The notes: generated by a model not told the origin, from the sequence alone. A DNA stretch of 20,016 bases from Candidatus Peregrinibacteria bacterium (GCA_016201685.1 JACQCJ010000049.1:1-20016); one strand, 5' to 3'. Counted from the stretch's first letter, positions 7,831-15,477 are shown. Made by a program: numbers and translations.

Positions 7831-7912
7831 GGAATACTGGGTATTGGAGTACTGGAATACTGATACATTCCCCTGTACTCCCGTGTTCGATTATTCCAGT
7901 ATTCCAGGCTGT
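7831..7912. repeat. Word-type imperfect inverted repeat after lepB, possibly acting as terminator
   Basis: The left arm is built from variants of GGAATACTGG / GGAGTACTGG (7831-7862). The right arm (about 7876-7912) holds CCTGTACTCCCG and ATTCCAGTATTCCAGG, approximately its reverse complement. A run of five T follows at 7915-7919, so the hairpin could end lepB transcription. It starts within 6 bases of the lepB stop codon. Confidence 0.7.
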
Positions 7913-7920
7913 TTTTGCTC

Positions 7921-7948
7921 TTGCATCAGGCACATCATTCAGTACACT
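7921..7948 (+). promoter_or_regulatory. Candidate secE-nusG promoter
   Basis: TTGCAT (7921-7926), 16-nt spacer, TACACT (7943-7948), 42 nt before secE. The -35 box matches consensus at only three positions, so this is tentative. Unlike most genes here it would give a real 5' leader. Confidence 0.35.
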
Positions 7949-7954
7949 ATCCAT

Positions 7955-7973
7955 GGCCCGACGGGGCTTTTTT
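7955..7973 (+). terminator. Short GC hairpin with T-run in the secE leader
   Basis: GCCC (7956-7959) can pair with GGGC (7964-7967) around a 4-nt loop, followed by six T (7968-7973). The stem is short. It lies between the candidate promoter and secE, so it would be an attenuator if the promoter is real, or an upstream terminator otherwise. Confidence 0.3.
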
Positions 7974-7990
7974 AGGAAGAACTCAGAGCT

Positions 7991-8179
7991 ATGAATCGGA
8001 TCGTCACCTACATCCGCGAAGCGATCGAGGAACTGCATCACGTGCGGTGGCCAACGCGCAGACAGGCCGTCCGTCTCTCGGCGATCGTGCTGGGGTTCTC
8101 CGCCGTCTGCTCCATCAGCTTCGGCCTCATCGATTTCGCGCTCACGTCCCTCACGCGCTTCTTCCTCTCCCTCCTCTGA
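7991..8179 (+). CDS. secE: Preprotein translocase subunit SecE
   Basis: SecE is the essential small subunit that clamps SecY in the translocon. The 62-residue product is the one-helix bacterial form: an amphipathic N-terminal helix with the conserved EELHHVRWPTRRQ (13-25; family pattern E-L-x-K-V-x-W-P-T-R-x-E) followed by one membrane helix (about 29-51). Size and motif match the family. AGGA at 7974-7977 is 13 nt before the ATG, farther than ideal for a Shine-Dalgarno site. nusG begins 4 nt after the stop, the classic secE-nusG order, so the two are co-transcribed. Confidence 0.95.
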   Translation: MNRIVTYIREAIEELHHVRWPTRRQAVRLSAIVLGFSAVCSISFGLIDFALTSLTRFFLSLL

Positions 8180-8183
8180 TCCT

Positions 8184-8729
8184 ATGGGCAAGCAAGATCC
8201 TCGGGCAGGACGCAATTGGTACGTCCTGCACACCTACTCCGGCTACGAAGACAGCGTCAAACAGGCGCTCGAGCAACGCGTCGATTCGCTGGGAATGAGC
8301 GACTACATCTTCAGCATCGCGGTTCCCAAGGAGAAGCAGCTGGTCTTCAAGAAGGGCGAGCCGATCGAGGAGGAGCGCAAGCTCTTCCCGGGCTACGTAC
8401 TCGTCGACATGATCGTCACGGATGAATCGTGGTACGTGGTCCGCAACACCCCCAACGTCACCGGCTTCGTGGGCTCGGGGAACATTCCCGTCCCGGTCAC
8501 GCCGGAAGAGTACGGCGTGATCGAGCGCAGAGTGGGCGAACAGGAGGCCAAGTTCAAGAGCGACTTCCAGGTCGGCGACCTCGTCATCATCATCGATGGT
8601 CCGTTCAAGAACTACGATGGTACCGTCGAGAGCGTTGACGTGAACAAGGGCAAGCTGAACGTTTTGGTCTTGATCTTCGATCGCGAGACGCCGGTGGAAT
8701 TGGATTTTACACAGGTTAAGAAGAAGTAA
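8184..8729 (+). CDS. nusG: Transcription termination/antitermination protein NusG
   Basis: NusG binds the RNA polymerase clamp to suppress pausing and couples polymerase to Rho or the ribosome. The 181-residue product has the NGN domain (about 11-115) with WYVLHTYSGYED at 12-23 and RKLFPGYVLVDM at 65-76, and a C-terminal KOW domain (about 127-178; FQVGDLVIIIDGPFKNYDGTVESVD). Length is typical and no extra domain is inserted. It directly follows secE. In most bacteria rplK-rplA come next; here a small unknown gene starts one base after the stop, so the usual ribosomal cluster is broken at this point. Confidence 0.97.
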   Translation: MGKQDPRAGRNWYVLHTYSGYEDSVKQALEQRVDSLGMSDYIFSIAVPKEKQLVFKKGEPIEEERKLFPGYVLVDMIVTDESWYVVRNTPNVTGFVGSGNIPVPVTPEEYGVIERRVGEQEAKFKSDFQVGDLVIIIDGPFKNYDGTVESVDVNKGKLNVLVLIFDRETPVELDFTQVKKK

Positions 8730-8730
8730 T

Positions 8731-9066
8731 ATGGAAGCAGAAAATGAATGCGCGGCTTTGATGGAGAAATTGGAAAAGGCCATTTCAGCATTTTTTCCGA
8801 TAGATCACGATCCGGAGGATCCGAACAGTGCATGGAATGACATTCGCCTTACAGCAGAATCTCTGGCATCTCACTATTACACAATTGCTATTTGTGAAGG
8901 CAAGATTAACTGTACGGATCGCACAAAAATCATAGCACTTTTGGACAGAGCTATCGCAGCAATTCCTCAAGACGTCGAAAGAAGAGCCAAAGAGAACATG
9001 CAAGAAGGGAGGAAAGACATTCTTCTGCTCCCGACAACAATCATGGAGATTGAGTCCGATGCTTGA
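8731..9066 (+). CDS. Small helical protein of unknown function
   Basis: I do not recognise this 111-residue product. It is predicted mostly helical, acidic, without signal peptide or membrane helix, and contains two Cys (7 and about 55 in ICEGK). The ATG lies one base after the nusG stop, and AAGAAG in the nusG tail could serve as a weak ribosome-binding site, so co-translation with nusG is likely. Base composition is visibly more AT-rich than secE-nusG, suggesting later insertion between nusG and acyP. Its 3' end (TGA 9064-9066) lies upstream of the preferred acyP start but overlaps the alternative TTG start at 9063. Confidence 0.65.
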   Translation: MEAENECAALMEKLEKAISAFFPIDHDPEDPNSAWNDIRLTAESLASHYYTIAICEGKINCTDRTKIIALLDRAIAAIPQDVERRAKENMQEGRKDILLLPTTIMEIESDA

Positions 9067-9078
9067 ATTTGTCATACT
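9050..9078 (+). promoter_or_regulatory. Candidate acyP promoter (leaderless type)
   Basis: TTGAGT (9050-9055), 17-nt spacer, CATACT (9073-9078), ending 5 nt before ATG 9084. Spacing is ideal and each box matches consensus at four of six positions. It lies in the 3' end of the preceding gene. Confidence 0.45.
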
Positions 9079-9083
9079 GCGTG

Positions 9084-9356
9084 ATGGTGCCCGCCGTCCG
9101 ATTGACCATAACCGGCCTTGTGCAGGGAGTATTCTTCCGTTCCAGGTTGAAGAAGATTGCAGATCAATTGCGCATCAAAGGTTGGGTGCGCAATGCGGAG
9201 GATGGCTCGGTCGAAATTCACGCGGAGGGATCGGAGGATGCTCTGAAGAAGTTCGAGGAATGGTGTCGAAGAGGTCCACCGAGCGCGAAGGTGGAGCGGG
9301 TGGAAATTCGAGAAGTGGGGGAGGAAGGTTTTGAAGAGTTTGAGATTCGGGAGTGA
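9084..9356 (+). CDS. acyP: Acylphosphatase
   Basis: Acylphosphatases are ~90-residue cytoplasmic enzymes that hydrolyse the carboxyl-phosphate bond of acyl phosphates. The 90-residue product has the full signature: ITGLVQGVFFRSRLKKIA with the phosphate-binding loop and catalytic Arg19, and GWVRNAEDGSVEIHAEG with catalytic Asn37. The tail (VEIREVGEEGFEEFEIRE) matches the last strand. ATG 9084 gives a normal N-terminus; an in-frame TTG at 9063 would add seven residues and overlap the previous gene. The choice of 9084 is supported by TTGAGT-N17-CATACT just upstream. The stop is 14 bases before the GC-rich inverted-repeat element at 9371. Confidence 0.92.
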   Translation: MVPAVRLTITGLVQGVFFRSRLKKIADQLRIKGWVRNAEDGSVEIHAEGSEDALKKFEEWCRRGPPSAKVERVEIREVGEEGFEEFEIRE

Positions 9357-9370
9357 GGTTTGTGTGTGTT

Positions 9371-9475
9371 GTTTCCTCTATCCCCCTTCCCCTTTCTCCG
9401 GGGGAGAAAGGGGTGACTTCCATTCTTGGACATTCTCCCCTCCTCCATCGGAGAAGGGGCCGGGGTGGAGGAAAC
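9371..9475. repeat. GC-rich palindromic element (MITE-like), copy A
   Basis: About 105 bp bounded by GTTTCCTC and GAGGAAAC, with two internal hairpins: CCCCTTTCTCCG/GGGGAGAAAGGGG (9390-9413) and CTCCCCTCCTCC/GGAGAAGGGG (about 9436-9460). A second copy, about 85-90% identical by eye, lies at 19896-20003. It encodes no protein; the proline-rich frames crossing it are composition artefacts. Such a non-coding element with terminal inverted repeats resembles a MITE or a compound REP-like sequence. Between murJ and acyP, both ending into it, it could terminate transcription from both sides. Confidence 0.85.
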
Positions 9476-9484
9476 AAAAACAAA

Positions 9485-10867
9485 TTACAAAACATTCTTC
9501 TCCGCTTCCTCCAGCTCCACTTCAGCTTTGGCAATGTCATAGGAAACCGGAATTGATCGCAGTCTCTTCCTCATTCTCGAAGGCAGCACCATTCCGAGAA
9601 ATACCGTCTGCACAATCTCCCCCGCCGTGTAGCCGAGTGCCAGCGCATAGATTCCGTAGACTCCGAGGAAGAACCACCCGACGAGGATGGCAACGGCTCC
9701 CCCGAGCACGCCCATGAACGCGGGTAAGATCGTCTCTTTGAGCGCGTAGAAGGCGCGGTACTGAATGTGGCTGATGCTCTCGAAGGGAATGCTGATGGCG
9801 TAGATCGAGAGGCTGATCGTGAAGATCTTCAGGTACGCTGAGAGGTGCACGAGCCGCGCTTCGAAGGGAGCGAGGATGACCATCGCGATCGCGCCGAGGA
9901 CGGTGAGGATCAAAGCCAGCCAGACGCCGCTGCGGAAGTACATCCGCATCCGTTCCCCATCTCCCTTGGCCGCCGCCTGGCTCAGGCGCGAGTACACAGC
10001 CTGGGCAACCGAGATGCCGACGACGCCGACGAGTACGGACTGGAAGTTGCGCGCGAAGGCGTTGATCGTCACCGATCCCTTGCCCAGCGCCGAGGCGAAG
10101 CCGTTCAAGTACAAAAGCTGAATCTGGAACGCGCCGAGCGAGAGCACGCGCGGCAACATAAGCCTGCCCATCTCCGGTAGGTCGGGATGCCAGAGAGAAA
10201 TCCCCAGGCGACACCCATGCAAGCGGACCGCAAACATGCGGAGGATCACGTAGATCACGGCGCCGAGAACGGTTCCATACATCGGCCCGAACGGTCCGAC
10301 GATCGGCGTCAGCCAGAGGGCTCCAAAGACGGTACCGAGCGTGTAGAGGATCGGCGTGACGCCGTAGATCCAGTACCGTTCGACGGTGACGAGGTACTGA
10401 CCGTAAGCATTGCCGAAGACGAAGAGAAAGTTCGAGAGCAGTGCCAGGCGTCCGAACTGGATGTAGAGCCGCAGCGTCTCGCCTTGGAAATGGATATTGA
10501 AGAGCGGTATCAAGAGCGGGAAGAAGATCGCCAGGAGCAACGCAACACATCCGAAGAGCAGTGCGGTCATGCCGATGGTGCCACTCAGGACTTTCGCGAC
10601 TTCCCGATCGTTCCCTCGCGCCTTATACTGCGCAAGCACCGGGACGAGCACCGTGCCCATCGCCGAGACAACGCACGTCTGGAAGAGAAGATCGCTCGGG
10701 TTGAACGCGGCGATGTACGCGTCCACGACGCCAAGATTATTCTGGAAAATTCTCGCGAGAACGTTTTCACGCAAGAGGCCGACGAGCGACGCCCCAAATT
10801 GCGTCACGGCCAGCACGGCGAGGCCATTGATCAGCGGGTGCCTGCCAAGAGATTTCAGCGAGCGCAT
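9485..10867 (-). CDS. murJ: Lipid II flippase MurJ (MviN family)
   Basis: MurJ moves lipid II across the membrane for peptidoglycan assembly. The 460-residue polytopic product has the MviN/MATE-like pattern: an N-terminal block (LVGLLRENVLARIFQNN, then DAYIAAFNPSDLLF and SAMGTVLVPVLAQY) equivalent to the conserved RDxLLAxxFGAG...DAFxxAFxxPN...AFVPVL region, then about a dozen hydrophobic segments and a charged tail. The ATG at 10865-10867 was chosen because similarity starts there and TATCCT lies 9 nt upstream; the frame is open for 40 more codons but with no family similarity. The stop lies in ATTACAAAAC, a sequence also found beside element copy B, so repeat DNA may supply the end of the gene. 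It functions with MurC, also in this window. Confidence 0.93.
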   Translation of the reverse strand: MRSLKSLGRHPLINGLAVLAVTQFGASLVGLLRENVLARIFQNNLGVVDAYIAAFNPSDLLFQTCVVSAMGTVLVPVLAQYKARGNDREVAKVLSGTIGMTALLFGCVALLLAIFFPLLIPLFNIHFQGETLRLYIQFGRLALLSNFLFVFGNAYGQYLVTVERYWIYGVTPILYTLGTVFGALWLTPIVGPFGPMYGTVLGAVIYVILRMFAVRLHGCRLGISLWHPDLPEMGRLMLPRVLSLGAFQIQLLYLNGFASALGKGSVTINAFARNFQSVLVGVVGISVAQAVYSRLSQAAAKGDGERMRMYFRSGVWLALILTVLGAIAMVILAPFEARLVHLSAYLKIFTISLSIYAISIPFESISHIQYRAFYALKETILPAFMGVLGGAVAILVGWFFLGVYGIYALALGYTAGEIVQTVFLGMVLPSRMRKRLRSIPVSYDIAKAEVELEEAEKNVL

Positions 10868-10935
10868 GGCCAAGAGAGGATAGCAGTGATGCAGAATATT
10901 TGCTGTTCTTCCAGAAACTCTTAGGATGCCCGTCC

Positions 10936-11467
10936 ATGTCCCAACGTGATCTCGCTCCACCCAATCATGAAGAGTTTGCCGAAGCAATCGATATTCTTCG
11001 AGATCTGGTTGAGCAACTCGATGAAATCAAACGATCACGAGGTCCCGGGGCTTCTGGATTGATCATCACGAAAATCATCGGGGCCCTGTCAGTCTTCAGT
11101 ATTGCATCCAGCATCGGGTACAATCGCGGCGACCGGCGCCTGGGGAGGACTCGTGCTGTATTCAAAATTTCAGAGGGAGAGGACGAGGGCAGACATTACC
11201 CGAAAGGCGAACGCTTGCACGGAGATTATTTTACAATATGCCTAAGAATATCCCGAAAAAATCGATGCTCTTCTGTGTAGAGCAGATCTGGATTTCGACC
11301 CAAGGGACTGGACATTCTTGCTCGATGAAGAACTTGAATGTGATGCTGTTTGCGTGACTGATTCTAACTCAATGGCTCCTCTGCTTGAGTCTTGCAGCTA
11401 CGAAAAAAGCGCGAATGATGTTCTCAAAAACGTTTCAAACCGGATTCGGATGCTGCATAATCCACCC
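10936..11467 (+). pseudogene. Broken gene for a small membrane-anchored protein upstream of purL
   Basis: From ATG 10936 the frame reads an acidic helix (HEEFAEAIDILRDLVEQLDEIK) and a hydrophobic stretch (LIITKIIGALSVFSIASSIG), then turns non-sensical at about 11117 and stops at 11280. Shifting by one base at the GGG of 11116-11118 continues the hydrophobic segment (TIAATGAWGGLVLYSKF) and a basic helix to an in-frame TAA at 11243-11245. After that stop the same frame stays open (EYPEKIDALLCRADLDFDP...) without interruption into purL. The simplest reading is a decayed ~175-residue gene with one frameshift and one nonsense change; a functional ~102-residue protein with a single base error is possible. 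The family is not recognised. TTGCTG-N16-TAGGAT (10900-10927) stands 8 nt before the ATG. Composition is more AT-rich than purL. Confidence 0.5.
11433..11461 (+). promoter_or_regulatory. Candidate purL promoter (leaderless type)
   Basis: TTTCAA (11433-11438), 17-nt spacer, CATAAT (11456-11461), 6 nt before ATG 11468. The -10 box matches consensus at five of six positions; the -35 is weak. This supports ATG 11468 as the start. Confidence 0.4.
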
Positions 11468-13972
11468 ATGGAACATCCTCCGAGCTCGGTACCAACGCTT
11501 TCATTTTCTTCCATGACCGACGAAGAGGTCTCGAAGATCCTGCGAGCGCATTCGATCGGATTGACCGTCGAGGAGGCGCGGAAGATTTCCCGGATGCTTG
11601 GGCGCGATCCAACACTTGTGGAAGCGACGATTTGGGGCATCCAGGGGAGCGAGCACTGCAGCTACAAATCGTCGCGTCGGTTCTTGAAGGTGTTCCCGAC
11701 GACGGGGAAGCACGTCATCTTGGGTCCGAAGGAAGACAGCGGCATCGTCGCGATCACGGATGGGCCAAAGGGCAAGCGCTGGGGCATCGTCATCAGCCAC
11801 GAGTCACACAATCATCCCTCGCAGATCGTGCCGTTTGAGGGAGCCGCTACGGGCGTGGGAGGGACCGTTCGCGATGTCGTGTGCATGGGTGCGCGGGTGA
11901 TCGGATGCATGGATCTGCTGCGGCTGGGGGATTTGAAGAAGGAGGAATCTCGCACGATCGCGAATGAAGTGGCACGCGGGATCGCGGGGTACGGGAATCC
12001 GCTCGGCGTCCCGAACCTCGGCGGGGACACCGTCTTCGACGCCGGATTCAATGACAATTGTCTCGTGAACGCCGTCGCGATCGGACTCGTGCGCGAGGAC
12101 GAAGTTATTCATAGTTTCGTTCCCGAGGAAGCCGCTCGGGAGCACTACGACATCATCCTGGTGGGAAAACCAACGGACAGGAGCGGGTTCGGCGGCGCGG
12201 CATTCGCGAGCGCAACCATGGAAGAAGAGAAGCGCGAGCAGAATACGGGGGCCGTGCAGGAACCCAATCCTTTCCTCGAACGACATCTCCTGGCATCGAC
12301 GTACACACTCTTTGATTGGCTTGCAGCGGAGAAGAAACTCGATAAGGGGAGCTTCAAAGACCTCGGCGCGGGAGGAGTCGTATGCAGCAGCGTGGAGCAG
12401 GTGGCGAAGAAGGGATGCGGGGCGGAGATCGATCTGGGGAAGGTGCACGTCTCACTCCAGAATCTCCCGGCGGAAGTGATCGCGTGCGCGGAAACGCAGG
12501 AACGTTTCTGCTGGATCTGCCACCCCAGCCTCACACAGCACATTCTCGATCACTACAACGTCGATTGGGACCTGCCGAGCATCGCGGAGAACGCACGAGC
12601 ATCCGTCATCGGAACGGTCACAGGCGACGGCATGTTCCGCTTGCGCCATCGAGGAAAAATCGTTTGCAACGCGCGCGCCGTGGACATCACATCCGGCCTT
12701 CAATATAAGCGCGCGACAACCGATTCGACTCCGAAGCATGTTGAACCGAACATTGAGTGTTCCAGAGAAGAGATCACAATTTTCGGAACGAACAACGCTT
12801 CTCTGGATTCCCCCTTTCAAACGACTATCCTCGAAGTTTTTGAGGCAATGCTCCAGCACCCGAGTTACGCAAGCAGAGCTCCGCTGATTCGGCATTATGA
12901 TAAATCCGTCATGGGAAATACTCTCATCGAAGCAGGAGAAGCCGACGCGAGCGTCATTGCGCCGCTCCAAGACCTCGAAAGTTACGTTCATCGCGGTATA
13001 CATCCAGGATGGGAACTCCACGACCATGATCGCTTCATCGGCGTGGCATTGGCTGGAGACGGGAATCCCCGCTACGGGCGCATTTCGGCGTACTGGCAGG
13101 GCGTGAATGCCGCGGTGGAGGCAATGTGCAACGTGGGAGCCGTGGGAGCCATTCCACGCGCACTCACGGATTGTCTCAATTACGGTAACCCTGAGCATCC
13201 GGAGGATCTGGGAGCACTCGAGCAGGGCGTGAAGGGAATCGCGGATGCGGCGAACGGCATGCGCTTCGGCGACGAGCCTGTGCCCATCATCTCCGGGAAC
13301 GTCAGCCTCTACAATTCGACGCCCGATGGCGGCGCGATTCCACCGAGCGCGATCGTGTGCGCCATCGGCGTGCTTGCGGATGCGCGCAAGGCCGTCACAC
13401 AGCAGATCAAGGGATCCGACTCGCTGCTCTTCCTCCTCGGGAGCCCCGCCGACGAATGCGGAGGATCGGCGTACTACGAACTTCTCGAACAGCTGAGCGG
13501 CGCCGCACGGGATGCTCTCCTCGGTGAGAATGTTCCCCAGCCGAACTTCGAGCGATGTTCGGCGTTGATCCGCTTCCTTTCTGAAGCAATCGATCGTGGA
13601 TTCATCCTCGCAAGTCATGACATCAGTGAAGGCGGTCTCCTGATGGCGCTCTTCGAGATGCTCGTCCCGCAGCGGAAAATTGGAGGTGTCCTCGGTATGG
13701 ATGTGTGGCTCGATGCCCTTCCTTCAACGCTTCGATCCGACGCGCTGGTTTTTACGCAAACGCCGGGGTTCGTCCTCGAAATTGCTGAACATCATTCACA
13801 TGAACTTCTGGAACTTGCGAAGGTTCATGGCGTTCCTGTCCATTCGATCGGAAAAACAATCTCATCGCCGACACTGTCGATTCATCGACAATCGCATGAC
13901 CTCTTCTCGGCGGATCTCGGCGAACTGCTTGCGCTCTGGAACCATGGACTCGAGAGCGCACTGTCGTCTTGA
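11468..13972 (+). CDS. purL: Phosphoribosylformylglycinamidine synthase subunit PurL
   Basis: PurL converts FGAR to FGAM with ATP and ammonia in purine synthesis. The product is 834 residues from ATG 11468, about 90 longer than the ~740-residue Bacillus-type PurL but far shorter than the ~1300-residue fused form, so a separate PurQ glutaminase (with PurS) would be expected; none is in the window. Landmarks in order: GSEHCSYKSS; SHESHNHPSQIVPFEGAATGVGG with the catalytic His; GNPLGVPNLGGDTVFD; DRSGFGGAAFAS; KDLGAGGVVCSS; YDKSVMGNTL opening the second half; AGDGNPRYG; ISGNVSLYN; SHDISEGGLL. Both PurM-like halves look intact. ATG 11513 is an alternative start. The frame is open upstream to 11246, but that stretch belongs to the decayed gene. 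Confidence 0.95.
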   Translation: MEHPPSSVPTLSFSSMTDEEVSKILRAHSIGLTVEEARKISRMLGRDPTLVEATIWGIQGSEHCSYKSSRRFLKVFPTTGKHVILGPKEDSGIVAITDGPKGKRWGIVISHESHNHPSQIVPFEGAATGVGGTVRDVVCMGARVIGCMDLLRLGDLKKEESRTIANEVARGIAGYGNPLGVPNLGGDTVFDAGFNDNCLVNAVAIGLVREDEVIHSFVPEEAAREHYDIILVGKPTDRSGFGGAAFASATMEEEKREQNTGAVQEPNPFLERHLLASTYTLFDWLAAEKKLDKGSFKDLGAGGVVCSSVEQVAKKGCGAEIDLGKVHVSLQNLPAEVIACAETQERFCWICHPSLTQHILDHYNVDWDLPSIAENARASVIGTVTGDGMFRLRHRGKIVCNARAVDITSGLQYKRATTDSTPKHVEPNIECSREEITIFGTNNASLDSPFQTTILEVFEAMLQHPSYASRAPLIRHYDKSVMGNTLIEAGEADASVIAPLQDLESYVHRGIHPGWELHDHDRFIGVALAGDGNPRYGRISAYWQGVNAAVEAMCNVGAVGAIPRALTDCLNYGNPEHPEDLGALEQGVKGIADAANGMRFGDEPVPIISGNVSLYNSTPDGGAIPPSAIVCAIGVLADARKAVTQQIKGSDSLLFLLGSPADECGGSAYYELLEQLSGAARDALLGENVPQPNFERCSALIRFLSEAIDRGFILASHDISEGGLLMALFEMLVPQRKIGGVLGMDVWLDALPSTLRSDALVFTQTPGFVLEIAEHHSHELLELAKVHGVPVHSIGKTISSPTLSIHRQSHDLFSADLGELLALWNHGLESALSS

Positions 13973-14020
13973 ACTCTCCGCCGCAGTACAACTCCACGCC
14001 GATTTGCTTGAGAACGCACA

Positions 14021-14049
14021 TTGCACTTTGGAATAAAAAGGCTCAAAAT
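14021..14049 (+). promoter_or_regulatory. Candidate promoter of the SLH-protein gene (leaderless type)
   Basis: TTGCAC (14021-14026), 17-nt spacer, CAAAAT (14044-14049), 7 nt before ATG 14057. The boxes are individually modest, but the geometry repeats that seen at acyP, lepB and purL. Confidence 0.4.
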
Positions 14050-14056
14050 CGGACTC

Positions 14057-15343
14057 ATGCGCACCTTTCCTCGTTTCTCTACGCGCCGCGCATTGTTCGC
14101 CTTGAGCGTTTCTTCCCTGCTGCTTGCGGGAACGGTTTCTCACTCCTCAGCCAATGACGTATCGGGAGGGACAGCGAGCATCGTCCTACAGCAGAAGAGC
14201 ATGAGCCAAGCTCTCGGCACATTGACCCTGCTGGAGCCGAACCAGGAGACCGTCACGGTGACGACCGCTTCTTCCACGGCAACGGCGCTCGGTGCGGGGA
14301 AATACACGCTGTTTGTCGCCTCTCCCAACGGGACCAGCACGGCGATCGAAGTTTCGAGAGGTGCGACGGTCATCGCTTCGGCAGACACACCGCAAATTTC
14401 GTTCGATGTTGCCGACGGCGATCAGCTCCACCTCACGATTGAGTACCATCTCGTCAGCTTCGGGCTCGTCGGCGTGAGCAGCATGCCTGCCGGAATTCCG
14501 TTCGAGCTCCACGGACCCGACGGCTTCCTCGGACAGGGCGCTACGCCGAAATCGTTCGAGACGATGCCGATCGGGGAGTACTCGGTAACCTACAAACCGC
14601 CCGGCTGTCTTGTCCCTCCTGCAAAGTCGAACCGCCTGGAAAAAAATGGGCACGTGTACTTCTCCATCACGATCAAGTGCGATTCGCTCCAGGTGGTGAA
14701 GGCAGATCTCTCCTCGGAACCTGATGGAAGAATGACAAGCGAGACGGTGACATTCGATGACGTGCCTCACGATGCGTGGTTCGCACCGTTCGTGTACAAA
14801 GTGACGCGCTTCGGGATCATGTCGGGCTACCGTGATGCGTCGGGAAAACTTACAGGACACTTCGGCGCATCCGCGCCCGTGACCCTCGCGGAACTGGCAA
14901 AGATCACCCACGGCGTCCTGGGAATCGACGAGAAGGAGTACGCAGGCATTCCGGACAATCAATCCGCGCGTGCGAAATGGTATAGCAAATATATCGTTTC
15001 GGCGGAGAAACGGGATTGGAGAATCTACAATGACCCCGCACTCTCGCCCGACCGCCCCGCGACGCGCGCCGAAATCCTGGTGACGCTTCTCCAGGTGATG
15101 GATACTCCCTTGCAGTGGCCGAAGGGCAAGGTCTTCAAGGACGTGACGCGCCGAACGCGCTACGCGTCCGCTGTCGAAACCGCGGCAACCATGGGACTCG
15201 TTTCGGGCAAAACGAACGCATCAGGAAAGCAAACGGGATTCTTCGGCCCGGAAGAGCCCGTCACGCGCGCGGAGTTCTCGAAAATTTTGACGGTCGTGAT
15301 GGAGAAGTTCCGGGGAGGATCATCGTCTTCTTTTCGAAACTGA
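14057..15343 (+). CDS. Secreted protein with three S-layer homology (SLH) domains
   Basis: The product has 428 residues. A clear signal peptide (RRALFALSVSSLLLAGTVSHSSA, cleavage near residue 32) is followed by a beta-rich region (about 35-215), part of which (FGLVGVSSMPAGIPFELHG to GEYSVTYKPPG) resembles PEGA or prealbumin-like folds. Three SLH domains close the protein: about 231-289 (FDDVPHDAWFAPFVYKVTRFG), 307-349 (more degenerate, SPDRPATRAEIL) and 358-416 (FKDVTRRTRYASAVETAATMG, ending in PVTRAEFSKIL). Three SLH units usually form one pseudo-trimer that binds secondary cell-wall polymers, so this is likely anchored to the wall or S-layer. ATG 14057 gives the proper signal peptide; an in-frame TTG at 14021 overlaps the proposed -35 box. 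It starts 84 nt after purL. Confidence 0.9.
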   Translation: MRTFPRFSTRRALFALSVSSLLLAGTVSHSSANDVSGGTASIVLQQKSMSQALGTLTLLEPNQETVTVTTASSTATALGAGKYTLFVASPNGTSTAIEVSRGATVIASADTPQISFDVADGDQLHLTIEYHLVSFGLVGVSSMPAGIPFELHGPDGFLGQGATPKSFETMPIGEYSVTYKPPGCLVPPAKSNRLEKNGHVYFSITIKCDSLQVVKADLSSEPDGRMTSETVTFDDVPHDAWFAPFVYKVTRFGIMSGYRDASGKLTGHFGASAPVTLAELAKITHGVLGIDEKEYAGIPDNQSARAKWYSKYIVSAEKRDWRIYNDPALSPDRPATRAEILVTLLQVMDTPLQWPKGKVFKDVTRRTRYASAVETAATMGLVSGKTNASGKQTGFFGPEEPVTRAEFSKILTVVMEKFRGGSSSSFRN

Positions 15344-15353
15344 GCTACCGCAG

Positions 15354-15477
15354 AAAAAAGCCAAGCTCCAAGACTCCAGAAGCCAAACAATTTATAAATC
15401 ATCAAGAATCAAATTCTTGAACCTTGATCTCTTGATGAATTGTCTGGAGTTTGGAATCTTGGGTCTTGGAGTTTTTC
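15354..15477. repeat. Word-type imperfect inverted repeat overlapping the 3' end of murC
   Basis: The left arm (15354-15409) and right arm (15422-15477) are approximate reverse complements, built from CTCCAAGA / CCAAAC / ATCAAGA words, with the centre near 15415. The right arm and centre encode the last 22 residues of MurC and its stop codon. It lies at the convergent junction of the SLH gene and murC and could form a hairpin of some 50 bp. Confidence 0.75.

Noticed and set aside
9331..9717. Proline/serine-rich open frames across the GC-rich element.
   Set aside because: They only reflect the pyrimidine-rich palindromes of a non-coding repeat.
10187..10924. A 245-codon plus-strand open frame opposite murJ.
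   Set aside because: The translation is charged and motif-free, and murJ on the other strand is clearly the real gene.
11243..11245. In-frame TAA as a recoded sense codon.
   Set aside because: Known CPR recoding concerns TGA; TAA is used as a normal stop here (for example nusG), so a nonsense change or sequence error is simpler.
14186..14962. A 258-codon minus-strand open frame opposite the SLH gene.
   Set aside because: The plus strand has a signal peptide and three SLH domains; the antisense translation has no recognisable feature.
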